From assembly GCF_026013645.1 (NCBI RefSeq), contig NZ_CP110224.1:310001-374000 (forward strand): a DNA stretch of 64,000 nt, written 5' to 3'. A program made the translations under genes and the position numbers. Of this stretch, positions 23,664 through 31,688 are shown piece by piece (the stretch's first letter is position 1; each line of letters opens with the position of its first letter). The DNA comes from Virgibacillus natechei. GTDB taxonomy: Bacteria; Bacillota; Bacilli; Bacillales; Amphibacillaceae. The notes under the pieces were generated by a model that was given only the letters and a program-made list of their open reading frames with translations, was not told where the DNA came from and ran no database searches.

Positions 23664-25120
23664 TGTTACATCTGGGTCATGTTTCCGGAGGCTATGATGG
23701 GATGCCAGTTATTGAAGATGTTTGCTTTTCTGTTTCGAAGGGTGAATTTTTTGGTATCTTAGGGCCTAATGGAAGTGGTAAGACAACCTTGTTAAAAATG
23801 ATCAGCGGATTAATCGCCTGTACAGATGGTTCTATTCAACTAAATAACAAGGACATAACAGATTTTTCACGAAAAGAACTGGCGAGGAAAATGGCGGTTC
23901 TCCCCCAACTCTCTGCGCATGCATTTTCCTATACAGTGAGGGAGACGGTGGCACTTGGTAGGTACGCGCACAACCTAGGCCTGTTTCAAAGCTGGACGTC
24001 TAAAGATGAAAAAGTACTGCAAATGGTCATGGAGCAAACGAACATCACCCGTTTCCAGCATGATTCGGTGCAGCAGCTCTCAGGCGGGGAGCAACAGCGG
24101 GTGTTTCTCGCGCAAGCCTTAGCCCAGCAACCGGAAATTTTATTACTTGATGAACCGACCAACCACCTGGATTTAGCCTATCAAAAAGATTTACTTGATC
24201 TATTGAAAAAAGGAGCAAAACAGCAGGGGTTAACGGTCATTTCTATTTTTCATGATTTGAATCTTGCCAGTTTGTATTGTGATCGATTGTTACTAATAGA
24301 TGAGGGGCGGACACGGGCCTTGCATACACCGGATGGCGTGCTGACAGAGGCACTGGTTAAAGAGGTTTATCAAACGGAGGTGAAAAAGCATCCTCATCCG
24401 GAGATCGCTAAACCGCAGATGCATTTGATCCCAGCAGACATGTTTTCGGCTGATGTGAAGATTGATGCTTCCATGTTAAACGTGAAACAGGAGCATATTA
24501 CGCTCACTTCCCCCATTCCGCTGCGAACATTATCATCCGGTGTGTGTGGCGCTGGTATTGGTTGGAACAGTTATTTTGTTAATCGTCAGGTTTCGAAAGA
24601 CTATGACTGTTCGGATCCTGAACATGAGATGCGGAATTACCTTGAAAAAAACGAATTCGACGCCTCCCGCACAGTGGGAATGATGACAGCCGTTCAGCTG
24701 GAAGATGTTGCTTATGGATTATGGGGAAAAGATCATGTCTCCCTCTTCACTGTAGTCACAGCAGGAGTTGGGAATGCGACAGATAGCACGCGAACAACAG
24801 GAACACATCGGCAAGGAGTTCCCGGAACGATTAATATATGGTTATTTGTAAATGGAAGACTGACGGAAGAAGCCTTTATTCAGGCGATCATGACTGCAAC
24901 CGAGGCGAAAACAAAAACATTAATGGAACTGGGAATTACAGATAGCGAGACCAATACAATCGCAACGGGCACCTCAACAGATAGCATTCTGGTTGCTGCC
25001 ACAGGGAAGGGTCCCCTCCTATCGTATGCAGGTTCTGCAACGAAGCTTGGTCAATTAATTGGAAAAAGCGTTTATAGAGAAACAAAAAGAGCGATCCAGC
25101 GTTCTCAAGGCTTGATGTAG
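23663..25120 (+). CDS. btuD-cbiZ: Fusion: cobalamin ABC ATPase (BtuD) plus adenosylcobinamide amidohydrolase (CbiZ)
   Basis: 485 residues, nearly twice a normal BtuD. Residues 1-250 are an ATPase: Walker A GPNGSGKTT (about 35-43), LSGGEQQRVFLAQAL, Walker B ILLLDEPTNHLDLA. Residues about 265-485 are a CbiZ domain, with SGVCGAGIGWNSYFVN, TVVTAGVGNATDS and IATGTSTDSILVAATG. CbiZ cleaves the aminopropanol arm from (adenosyl)cobinamide or pseudo-cobalamin to give adenosylcobyric acid for remodelling. ATG overlaps the btuC stop (TAATG). The fusion places salvage at the import site; similar fusions are known in Bacillaceae. Confidence 0.93.
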   Translation: MLHLGHVSGGYDGMPVIEDVCFSVSKGEFFGILGPNGSGKTTLLKMISGLIACTDGSIQLNNKDITDFSRKELARKMAVLPQLSAHAFSYTVRETVALGRYAHNLGLFQSWTSKDEKVLQMVMEQTNITRFQHDSVQQLSGGEQQRVFLAQALAQQPEILLLDEPTNHLDLAYQKDLLDLLKKGAKQQGLTVISIFHDLNLASLYCDRLLLIDEGRTRALHTPDGVLTEALVKEVYQTEVKKHPHPEIAKPQMHLIPADMFSADVKIDASMLNVKQEHITLTSPIPLRTLSSGVCGAGIGWNSYFVNRQVSKDYDCSDPEHEMRNYLEKNEFDASRTVGMMTAVQLEDVAYGLWGKDHVSLFTVVTAGVGNATDSTRTTGTHRQGVPGTINIWLFVNGRLTEEAFIQAIMTATEAKTKTLMELGITDSETNTIATGTSTDSILVAATGKGPLLSYAGSATKLGQLIGKSVYRETKRAIQRSQGLM

Positions 25121-25123
25121 CAT

Positions 25124-26089
25124 ATGGTTGTTTATCATTTACTTAGTATAACACTCGCTCTGGTCATAGACCGGTTGATTGGTGACCCGCCTTCCTGGCC
25201 GCATCCAGTTCGCTGGATCGGTTCTCTTATTTCATGGCTGGATCGTCGTTTAAATAAGGGGAACGGGCGTGTAACAAAAGGGATTCTTATGCTAGTTGTT
25301 ATTGGTATCCTGACATTTTCTATTACACTATTAATTGTATACGGTGCCTATCAAATTCACGTTTTTGCAGGAATTGCTGCAGAATCACTCATCATTGCAA
25401 CTGCGATTGCCGGGAACGATTTGAAAAAGGCTGCTCACCGTGTTTATCAACCTTTGAAAAAAGGGGACGTCAGGGAAGCCAGACAACAGGTTTCGATGAT
25501 TGTTGGAAGAGATACGGACGGCTTAAATGAAGGGGAGATAACAAGGGCGACTGTCGAAACGGTTGCAGAAAATATTAGTGATGGTATTACGGCGCCGTTA
25601 TTCTGGGCGTTGATTGGCGGTGCTCCTCTGGCGATGATGTATCGTGCTGTTAATACCTGTGATTCGATGGTTGGGTATAAAAATGAGAGATACGGCCAAT
25701 TTGGTCGGGGATCGGCCCGGTTTGATGATCTGCTTAATTGGTTGCCAAGCCGCATTACTGGTTTTTGTATGATTGCCGCGAGCTCTTCGGCTTTGGTAAC
25801 GAAGAAACAGGCAGCTCATGACTTGAAGCGGGAGGCCAGGAAGCATCCAAGCCCTAACAGCGGATGGGGGGAAGCGGCTGTTGCTCTCCTATTGAACATC
25901 CAGCTGGGAGGAACGAATTATTATCAAGGAATTAAATCAGAGCGTGCTGTGATGGGACGGGCTGATAAAAACCTGCAAAAGGAACATATTTTGGATGCAA
26001 TCTCGATCATGAATCGTTCGGTCGCACTCTTTTTTATACTTTTATGGTTAGGGGGAGGAAGTTATGCAGTTGCCTTCACATGGTTCTAA
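25124..26089 (+). CDS. cbiB: Adenosylcobinamide-phosphate synthase
   Basis: 321-residue membrane protein of the CbiB/CobD family, with the N-terminal ALVIDRLIGDPPSWPHPVRWIG, the central GRDTDGLNEGEITRATVETVAENISDG (split motif) and HPSPNSGWGEAAVAL. It attaches aminopropanol phosphate to adenosylcobyric acid, the product of the upstream CbiZ domain. It overlaps the decarboxylase gene that makes aminopropanol phosphate by 26 bp. Confidence 0.95.
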   Translation: MVVYHLLSITLALVIDRLIGDPPSWPHPVRWIGSLISWLDRRLNKGNGRVTKGILMLVVIGILTFSITLLIVYGAYQIHVFAGIAAESLIIATAIAGNDLKKAAHRVYQPLKKGDVREARQQVSMIVGRDTDGLNEGEITRATVETVAENISDGITAPLFWALIGGAPLAMMYRAVNTCDSMVGYKNERYGQFGRGSARFDDLLNWLPSRITGFCMIAASSSALVTKKQAAHDLKREARKHPSPNSGWGEAAVALLLNIQLGGTNYYQGIKSERAVMGRADKNLQKEHILDAISIMNRSVALFFILLWLGGGSYAVAFTWF

Positions 26090-27140
26090 TCCACAGCATT
26101 TATACAAGGCGCTTGAAATAAATCCGCCAGAGGAGCTCGTGGACTTCAGTGTGAATATTAACCCGTTAGGCGCACCTGAGGCAGTCAAACACAACTGGGG
26201 CAAATGGCTTGAGGCTATTTATGATTACCCGGATCCAACCTTTGCTGAACTGAAACAAACAATTGCCGCAAAGGAAGGTATCGAGGAATCTTGTCTGCTG
26301 CCTGGAAATGGTGCGTCCGAACTCATTACGTTAATCGCCCGTTATCTCCAAGGAAAAAAGGTGCTGATCATCCATCCAGCTTTTTCCGAATATGAGGCCG
26401 CTTGCCGGAGTGAAAACTGTACAATTTTCCACCATGTTCTTTACCCGCCCGAATGGGAGCTGGATGAGACATCATTGGAGCGGAAGTTGGGTCTTGTGGA
26501 TGCTGTGTTTTTTTGCCACCCGAATAATCCAACAGGTATTCAATATGATCGTCCAACTGTCGAATGGTTGATCGACACATGCCAAAAGAAAGAAGTCCTA
26601 TTAATCTTGGACGAAGCATTTTATGATTTCGCTGATCGTCCTGTAACGTTTATTGATAAAGCCAGCCAATCGCCATTCCTACTGGTGCTGCGCTCACTGA
26701 CAAAGATGTACAGTATTGCAGGCTTGCGGCTAGGCTATCTCGCAGGGACCCCGGAAGTCCTGTCGCAAATTCATAAAAGGCAGGCCCATTGGAGTATTAA
26801 TGCAATTGCTTTAAAAGCTGGTAAGACATGCTTGGATGATCGGCAGCATGTCTTACTAACCCGTGACTATATCAAGAGAGAAAGGGATCGGCTGTTTGCA
26901 TACTTCAGGGAAATAGGTTTTCAGCATAGTCCATCAGCGATCAATTTTTATTTAATTAGAGATCCCTCCTCCCGCAACCAGCAGGAACTTTTTTCATTTT
27001 TACTCAGGAAAGGACTTGTCTTACGTCACACGTATAATTTTCCAGGGATCGAAGGAGAATGGCTTCGCGTGGCGATTAAAAAGGAAGCGGAAAATAGTTT
27101 GTTGATGGAGGTGTTATCCGAATGGAAAAGGGAAAACTGA
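26064..27140 (+). CDS. cobD: Threonine-phosphate decarboxylase (PLP enzyme)
   Basis: 358 residues, class I/II aminotransferase fold: FSVNINPLGAPEAV near the N-terminus, HPNNPTG near 152-158, DEAFYDFADRP near 183-193, and the PLP lysine 214 in RSLTKMYSIAGLRLGY. It makes (R)-1-aminopropan-2-ol phosphate from L-threonine phosphate for CbiB. No threonine kinase (PduX) gene is present in the window. Overlaps both neighbours. Confidence 0.94.
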   Translation: MQLPSHGSNPQHLYKALEINPPEELVDFSVNINPLGAPEAVKHNWGKWLEAIYDYPDPTFAELKQTIAAKEGIEESCLLPGNGASELITLIARYLQGKKVLIIHPAFSEYEAACRSENCTIFHHVLYPPEWELDETSLERKLGLVDAVFFCHPNNPTGIQYDRPTVEWLIDTCQKKEVLLILDEAFYDFADRPVTFIDKASQSPFLLVLRSLTKMYSIAGLRLGYLAGTPEVLSQIHKRQAHWSINAIALKAGKTCLDDRQHVLLTRDYIKRERDRLFAYFREIGFQHSPSAINFYLIRDPSSRNQQELFSFLLRKGLVLRHTYNFPGIEGEWLRVAIKKEAENSLLMEVLSEWKREN

Positions 27141-27682
27141 TTTTCGTTACCGGCGGTGTTCGCAGCGGGAAGAGCTCTTTTGCTGAAGAATTGGCAACAA
27201 ATTGGAGCAGGGACTTGGACGTGAATTTACATTATATTGCATGTGGCGTTCCTTCCGATAAGGAAATGCGCGAACGAATAGCGCGTCATCAGGAAAATCG
27301 CTCGGGAGCGTCTGGAAACTTTCAAACATGGGAATGTCCGTATAACCTGCAACGTATCTCCAGTCACTTTTCAAAACAGGATATTCTTGTACTTGATTGT
27401 GTAACTACATTATTAAACAACTATTTATTTCATCAAAACATCGATGATCCCAGTGGGCTGATGGACAGGATGTTAACAGATATTTTCAGTCTACAGAAGG
27501 CTTCTGGTGGGTTAGTTGTTGTTTCCAATGAGGTAATGCAAGATGTTCCGCATCAAGCATCGTTAACAAGAAAATACCAATACATAATCGGAATTGTTCA
27601 TCAAAACATCGTAGACCAGGCGGATACTGCCTATTTGGTAGAGAGCGGTATACCGATTTGCAAGAAAGGGGTAGCGGTATGA
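27122..27682 (+). CDS. cobU: Adenosylcobinamide kinase / adenosylcobinamide-phosphate guanylyltransferase
   Basis: 186 residues. P-loop FVTGGVRSGKSSFAEELA (residues 8-25), nucleotidyl-acceptor His56 in RIARHQENRSG, and the C-terminal VSNEVMQDVPHQASLTRKYQ. It activates adenosylcobinamide phosphate to the GDP form. The stop overlaps the next start by 4 bp. A second, degenerate relative lies at 29853-30299. Confidence 0.93.
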   Translation: MEKGKLIFVTGGVRSGKSSFAEELATNWSRDLDVNLHYIACGVPSDKEMRERIARHQENRSGASGNFQTWECPYNLQRISSHFSKQDILVLDCVTTLLNNYLFHQNIDDPSGLMDRMLTDIFSLQKASGGLVVVSNEVMQDVPHQASLTRKYQYIIGIVHQNIVDQADTAYLVESGIPICKKGVAV

Positions 27683-28527
27683 AGGGGATGATGATCCAGG
27701 GTACAGCTTCCAGTGTGGGAAAAAGCATACTCACTACTGGTCTATGTCGGTTATTTGCAAATAAAGGATACGCGATTGCGCCGTTTAAAGCACAGAATAT
27801 GTCCGGTCGTTCAATCGTAACAAGAGACGGGAAAGAAATGAGTATTTCGCAGGCCCAGCAGGCGGAAGCGGCCGGCCTCCCCCCTTCTGTTCTCATGAAT
27901 CCTGTTCTATTAAAGCCTCGCGAAAATCTGCAGACAGAGGTGATGCTTCTCGGAGAAAAAAGGAGCATCATACCTGGACAGGATTATAAGCAATCTTATT
28001 ATGATGTAGCGAAGCAAGCTATTCAGGGGGCATTAAATCAATTGGAACAAAGCTATGATTTCATGCTGATAGAGGGCGCAGGCAGCCCAGTAGAGATGAA
28101 TTTAAAAGACCGAGACCTTGCCAATATGGCTGTAGCGGAAATGGCTGATGTTCCTGTTATTCTAGTGGCTGATATTGATAGAGGAGGCGCATTTGCCAGT
28201 ATTGTCGGGACGCTGGAATTGCTGACAACGGATGAAAGGCAGCGGGTGAAGGGGCTGATTATAAATAAATTTCATGGGGTTGTTTCCTCTTTCGCTTCCG
28301 GCAGAGAGTGGCTGGAGGATCGTACCGGGATTTCCGTTCTGGGAGTTGTACCTCATACTGGCCATAACCTTGCTGAAGAGGATAGCGTCGAAGGGCGGGG
28401 CACCACCGAAGCCCGTTCCACAACAGATAAGCCGCCCGATTATGACAAACTAGCAGAACACCTGGAAGCCTATATCGACTGGAAAAAGCTCTTAAACATC
28501 ATGACAGGTGAAAACGATGTTCGCTAG
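27679..28527 (+). CDS. Cobyric acid synthase lacking its glutamine amidotransferase domain
   Basis: 282 residues against about 490-510 for CobQ/CbiP. ATG 27679 follows AAAGGGG. The N-terminal ATP-dependent ligase domain is complete: GTASSVGKSILTTGL, FKAQNMSGRS, SQAQQAEAAG, IEGAGSPVEMNL and ADIDRGGAFASIVGT, up to VLGVVPHTGHNLAEEDSV. Then, instead of about 200 residues of GATase (with its Cys/His/Glu triad), there is a short linker and the usual C-terminal tail DYDKLAEHLEAYIDWKKLL. The frame is intact, so this looks like an in-frame loss of the GATase. In a CbiZ-based salvage pathway the enzyme may be dispensable or may use ammonia. Confidence 0.85.
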   Translation: MKGMMIQGTASSVGKSILTTGLCRLFANKGYAIAPFKAQNMSGRSIVTRDGKEMSISQAQQAEAAGLPPSVLMNPVLLKPRENLQTEVMLLGEKRSIIPGQDYKQSYYDVAKQAIQGALNQLEQSYDFMLIEGAGSPVEMNLKDRDLANMAVAEMADVPVILVADIDRGGAFASIVGTLELLTTDERQRVKGLIINKFHGVVSSFASGREWLEDRTGISVLGVVPHTGHNLAEEDSVEGRGTTEARSTTDKPPDYDKLAEHLEAYIDWKKLLNIMTGENDVR

Positions 28528-29323
28528 TTTACGGGGGTTTTTCATAGGAATCTGCATAAACCTGCAATTTTTCACAAGTATTCCAATAAAAAGGGAGCTC
28601 CCGATGAACCGTTTCTATATTTCTCATGCCTTGAAGACATTCCCGCTACTTGGTTTACTGCAGGGGGCGATCTATGCATCTATTTTGTTTGTCCTTCAGT
28701 CGTATACACCTTTATCGGATATTATGATTGCACTTTTTCTGTGGCTTGTATTGATATTTTTATCTGGCGGCATTCATCTGGATGGCCTGATTGACACAAG
28801 CGATGCCTATTTTTCATATAGGGATGTAGGGAAGCGGCTGGAAATTATGCAAGATCCCCGTGTTGGCGCATTTGGGGTCCTAACGATCGTCGTTTTTCTA
28901 AGCGTTCGCTTTGTTATTTTATATGAACTGGTGACAATGGCTGTTCTTTGGACTTATTTAATGGTGGTGTTGATTCCTTTTCTTGGTAAAATGCTGTTGG
29001 GTGCCTATTTGCAGCTTTTGCCAGCAGCAAGAAATAGTGGGATGGCTGTCTTTTTTCAACATGGGAAAAGCAGCACGTTCTGGGTTACTTATGGTATCTA
29101 TTTAGGTATAATTGGTATAGTGATAGCGCTTCTAAACATGGAATTGCTTGGATTCTATTTTATTTTGATAAGTAGTATGATTGTTATAGGAACCTTTCTC
29201 GCCGGAAAAATAAAGAAGAACTTCGGTGGTATCACAGGGGACACGTTAGGTGCGAGTTCAGAAGGGATGGAATTAGTGTTATGGATAGCGGTGTGGCTGT
29301 TACACTCTTTCGCCATGGTGTAA
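28517..29323 (+). CDS. cobS: Adenosylcobinamide-GDP ribazoletransferase (cobalamin synthase)
   Basis: 268-residue polytopic membrane protein of the CobS/CobV family: INLQFFTSIPIKRE, FLSGGIHLDGLIDTSDAYFS, LEIMQDPRVGAFGVL and GGITGDTLGASSEGMELV. It joins adenosylcobinamide-GDP to alpha-ribazole (phosphate). ATG 28517 has AGGTGA at a good distance and overlaps the previous gene; GTG 28508 is an alternative. Confidence 0.94.
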   Translation: MFASLRGFFIGICINLQFFTSIPIKRELPMNRFYISHALKTFPLLGLLQGAIYASILFVLQSYTPLSDIMIALFLWLVLIFLSGGIHLDGLIDTSDAYFSYRDVGKRLEIMQDPRVGAFGVLTIVVFLSVRFVILYELVTMAVLWTYLMVVLIPFLGKMLLGAYLQLLPAARNSGMAVFFQHGKSSTFWVTYGIYLGIIGIVIALLNMELLGFYFILISSMIVIGTFLAGKIKKNFGGITGDTLGASSEGMELVLWIAVWLLHSFAMV

Positions 29324-29901
29324 CAAAGGCGAATCTGGAAAAAAGGTACCTTGGTTGGAGCGATCCACCGATTACTGATGAAGCACGGCATAGGTTAACA
29401 GCACTGCCAAGTGAGGTGTACGATCTCTGCGTTTCCAGTGACTTAATTCGGTGCAGGCAAACGGCCACTATACGTTGTCCCGATGCTCCTTATGTTGAAA
29501 GTGCGGCATTCCGGGAGATGCATTTTGGCAACTGGGAATTAAAGACCTATGCAGAGCTTTGCCATGACCCTGAATATCGAAACTGGTTGAATGATTCGAT
29601 TGGTAATCGCCCGCCTGATGGGGAAAGCTTTTCTGAAATGGAAAGCAGGGTGGATCGTGGTTGGAATGCGCTGAAAAAGCTAGTGAATGAAGAGGGCTAT
29701 AGAAATAGTTTACTTGTTACGCATGGCGGGGTAATACGTTTGCTGTTAACCAAACTTGCCAAGGAGAGGAAAAACTTTTGGGAATGGGAAATCCCTCATG
29801 GTACTGGGATCAAGCTTTACTGGGTGACTCGCGACTGGAGGGAGAATAGCCGATGCACTTCATTACAGGTGGTGCCTATAACGGAAAGCGAAAATGGGTG
29901 A
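29281..29901 (+). CDS. cobC: Alpha-ribazole phosphatase (histidine phosphatase family)
   Basis: 206 residues. Catalytic histidine in TLFRHGVTKANLEKRYLG, the second arginine/glutamate region in REMHFGNWELKTYAEL, and the late histidine in SLLVTHGGVIRLLL. It removes phosphate from alpha-ribazole-5'-phosphate or from cobalamin-5'-phosphate. The start lies 43 bp inside cobS. Confidence 0.88.
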   Translation: MDSGVAVTLFRHGVTKANLEKRYLGWSDPPITDEARHRLTALPSEVYDLCVSSDLIRCRQTATIRCPDAPYVESAAFREMHFGNWELKTYAELCHDPEYRNWLNDSIGNRPPDGESFSEMESRVDRGWNALKKLVNEEGYRNSLLVTHGGVIRLLLTKLAKERKNFWEWEIPHGTGIKLYWVTRDWRENSRCTSLQVVPITESENG

Positions 29902-30299
29902 AAAAATATTATGAGCCGGATCAGTGTCGGTGGCTATCCGCATATGATACAGCGCTAATGAACCCCATGAGCACCGAGCTACCAGCTATTGTAATTTTAG
30001 AAGGTGTTGAAAAATGGATTCATGCCCAAATAGACCCTGAACTTTCATCAGACACATTGCGTAAAAATGTGATCCGTTTAATGAAGCCATGGCTGCAGTG
30101 GGAAGAAGCGGATAGTCAGCGAAAGCTCGTCATCATCGGCACTGATATTTCGAAAGGTATCGTACCAATTGATAAACGTGACCGACTATGGCGAGATATT
30201 ACAGGATGGACATATCAGGATTTGGTTGAAAAGGCGGAACGGGTTGATGTCATATGGTACGGAATTGAAGATACAATTAAAAACAAAAGGGAGTTGTAA
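29853..30299 (+). CDS. CobU-like protein with degenerate P-loop
   Basis: 148 residues, shorter than CobU (186 here). The N-terminus MHFITGGAYNGKRKWVKKYY aligns with the CobU P-loop GGxRSGKS but lacks the serine/threonine after the lysine. The C-terminal half (IIGTDISKGIVPIDKRDRLWRDITG, then LVEKAERVDVIWYGI) is clearly CobU-like. The nucleotide-accepting His is not evident. It may be a regulatory or structural paralogue, or a specialised nucleotidyltransferase. A GGAGGG ribosome-binding site and tight overlaps (start inside cobC) indicate that it is translated. Confidence 0.7.
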   Translation: MHFITGGAYNGKRKWVKKYYEPDQCRWLSAYDTALMNPMSTELPAIVILEGVEKWIHAQIDPELSSDTLRKNVIRLMKPWLQWEEADSQRKLVIIGTDISKGIVPIDKRDRLWRDITGWTYQDLVEKAERVDVIWYGIEDTIKNKREL

Positions 30300-30301
30300 T
30301 T

Positions 30302-30883
30302 ATGAGACTATATACAAAATCTGGAGACAAAGGCCAAACAAGTGTCATAGGTGGAAGAGTTGATAAAGATGATATCCGTGTTGAAGCATATGGAACCATT
30401 GATGAGGTAAATTCATTTGTAGGAAAAGCTATCTCAGAATTAGATAAGGAATTGTTTAAAGATATTGTGGCAGACCTTGAGAAAATCCAACACGAATTAT
30501 TTGATTGCGGCTCCGAATTATCTAATATCTCAAAGAAAAGGGAACATAAACTAACCGAAGAGCCGATCACGTATCTGGAAGAAAAAATGGATGAATTAAT
30601 TGATGAGGCACCGGAATTGGAACGATTTATTTTACCAGGTGGTTCAGACGCTTCCGCTTCGATCCATATCGCCAGAACAGTTGCAAGAAGGGGAGAAAGA
30701 GCCATTGTATCGCTTATGAAGGCGGAAGAAGAGATTTCCCCGATCCCCTTAAAATATGTGAACCGCCTGTCAGATTACTTGTTTGCCGCAGCGCGCGTCA
30801 TTAATGCTAGGTTGAATGTCCCAGATGTAGAATATGAACGAAGCGCTAAAGTTTTCCGCGGCAGCAATAAGAAGAAGGATTAA
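30302..30883 (+). CDS. PduO-type ATP:cob(I)alamin adenosyltransferase
   Basis: 193 residues. Family motifs: MRLYTKSGDKGQTSVIGG at the N-terminus, VEAYGTIDEVNSFVG, FILPGGSDASASIHIARTVARRGER (ATP and corrinoid binding). Orthologous in type to B. subtilis YvqK. It adds the 5'-deoxyadenosyl group to the reduced corrinoid, required before CbiZ/CbiB steps. Start ATG follows AAAGGGAG, two bases after the CobU-like stop. Confidence 0.94.
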   Translation: MRLYTKSGDKGQTSVIGGRVDKDDIRVEAYGTIDEVNSFVGKAISELDKELFKDIVADLEKIQHELFDCGSELSNISKKREHKLTEEPITYLEEKMDELIDEAPELERFILPGGSDASASIHIARTVARRGERAIVSLMKAEEEISPIPLKYVNRLSDYLFAAARVINARLNVPDVEYERSAKVFRGSNKKKD

Positions 30884-30890
30884 AAAGGCG

Positions 30891-31604
30891 ATGAGCAATG
30901 CTGTCATCGTACCGTTAACGGCTGATCAGGAACTAGTCATTACTGCTGATAATAGTGGGGCCATCGGTGAAAAGTCACGGGATGAAGTTCATACATCGAA
31001 TTCCGTTGTAGGCTACTCAGCTTTGCGTGTTGCCATGATGGAGTGCCTTGCTGTAGGAGCAGAGCCGCGGACGATTGTGATGCAAAATTTTACCGGTGAC
31101 AATGCCTGGGAGGATTATAAAAATGGGGCGGAAGATGTTTTGAAAGCGTTGAAGCTGGATATGCTCCCAATTACCGGAAGTACGGAGAGCAATTTTGCCA
31201 GTTTGCAGTCAGGTCTTGGTGTAACGGTTATTGGGACTAGAATAGAGGGAAACCGGGACCCTGAATGGACTGGTGAAGAAGCGTTTGCCGTGATTGGAGC
31301 ACCGTTAGTTGGAAATGAAGTACTCGAGAAGCAGGATGAAGTCATACCACTCGCTTTGTTTCAGCAACTTTGTCAAATGGAAGAGGTAAAAGATGTGCTG
31401 CCTGTCGGTTCCAAGGGTGTTGCCGTTGCTTGGAGAAAATGGACAAAAAGAGAGAATAAACTATCTTGTGATGTGGATCTGGAAAAATCAGCAGGTCCAT
31501 CCACTTGTGTTCTAATTGCCTTTGGCAACAGTAATATAGAAATAATCCGTGAAGTAACGGGAGTGTATTTTCATATGCTGGTTCCTGATGATAATTCTTG
31601 CTAG
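30891..31604 (+). CDS. PurM-like ATP-binding protein; candidate alpha-ribazole kinase
   Basis: 237 residues from ATG 30891 (7 bases after the adenosyltransferase stop). AIR-synthase-like features: EKSRDEVHTSNSVVGYSALRVAM, AVGAEPRTIVMQNFTGD and GSTESNFASLQSGLGVTVIGT. Last gene of the riboswitch-controlled operon. I recall alpha-ribazole kinases (CblS) of Geobacillus and Listeria being PurM-related, and no cobT for making alpha-ribazole phosphate is present here. Alpha-ribazole kinase is therefore the best guess, by context, not proved. Confidence 0.6.
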   Translation: MSNAVIVPLTADQELVITADNSGAIGEKSRDEVHTSNSVVGYSALRVAMMECLAVGAEPRTIVMQNFTGDNAWEDYKNGAEDVLKALKLDMLPITGSTESNFASLQSGLGVTVIGTRIEGNRDPEWTGEEAFAVIGAPLVGNEVLEKQDEVIPLALFQQLCQMEEVKDVLPVGSKGVAVAWRKWTKRENKLSCDVDLEKSAGPSTCVLIAFGNSNIEIIREVTGVYFHMLVPDDNSC

Positions 31605-31635
31605 ATTTTTCTTCCTCTAAAATGATAAATTAAAA

Positions 31636-31664
31636 GCTTGCAAAGGATTAAACCCCCTGCAAGC
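31636..31664. terminator. Hairpin between the cobalamin operon and the convergent protease gene
   Basis: GCTTGCA (31636-31642) pairs with TGCAAGC (31658-31664), with weak T tracts on both sides (AAAA before, CTTTT after). Likely a bidirectional terminator between convergent genes. Confidence 0.6.
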
Positions 31665-31688
31665 TCAAGCTTTTGCTGTGTTTAAGGT

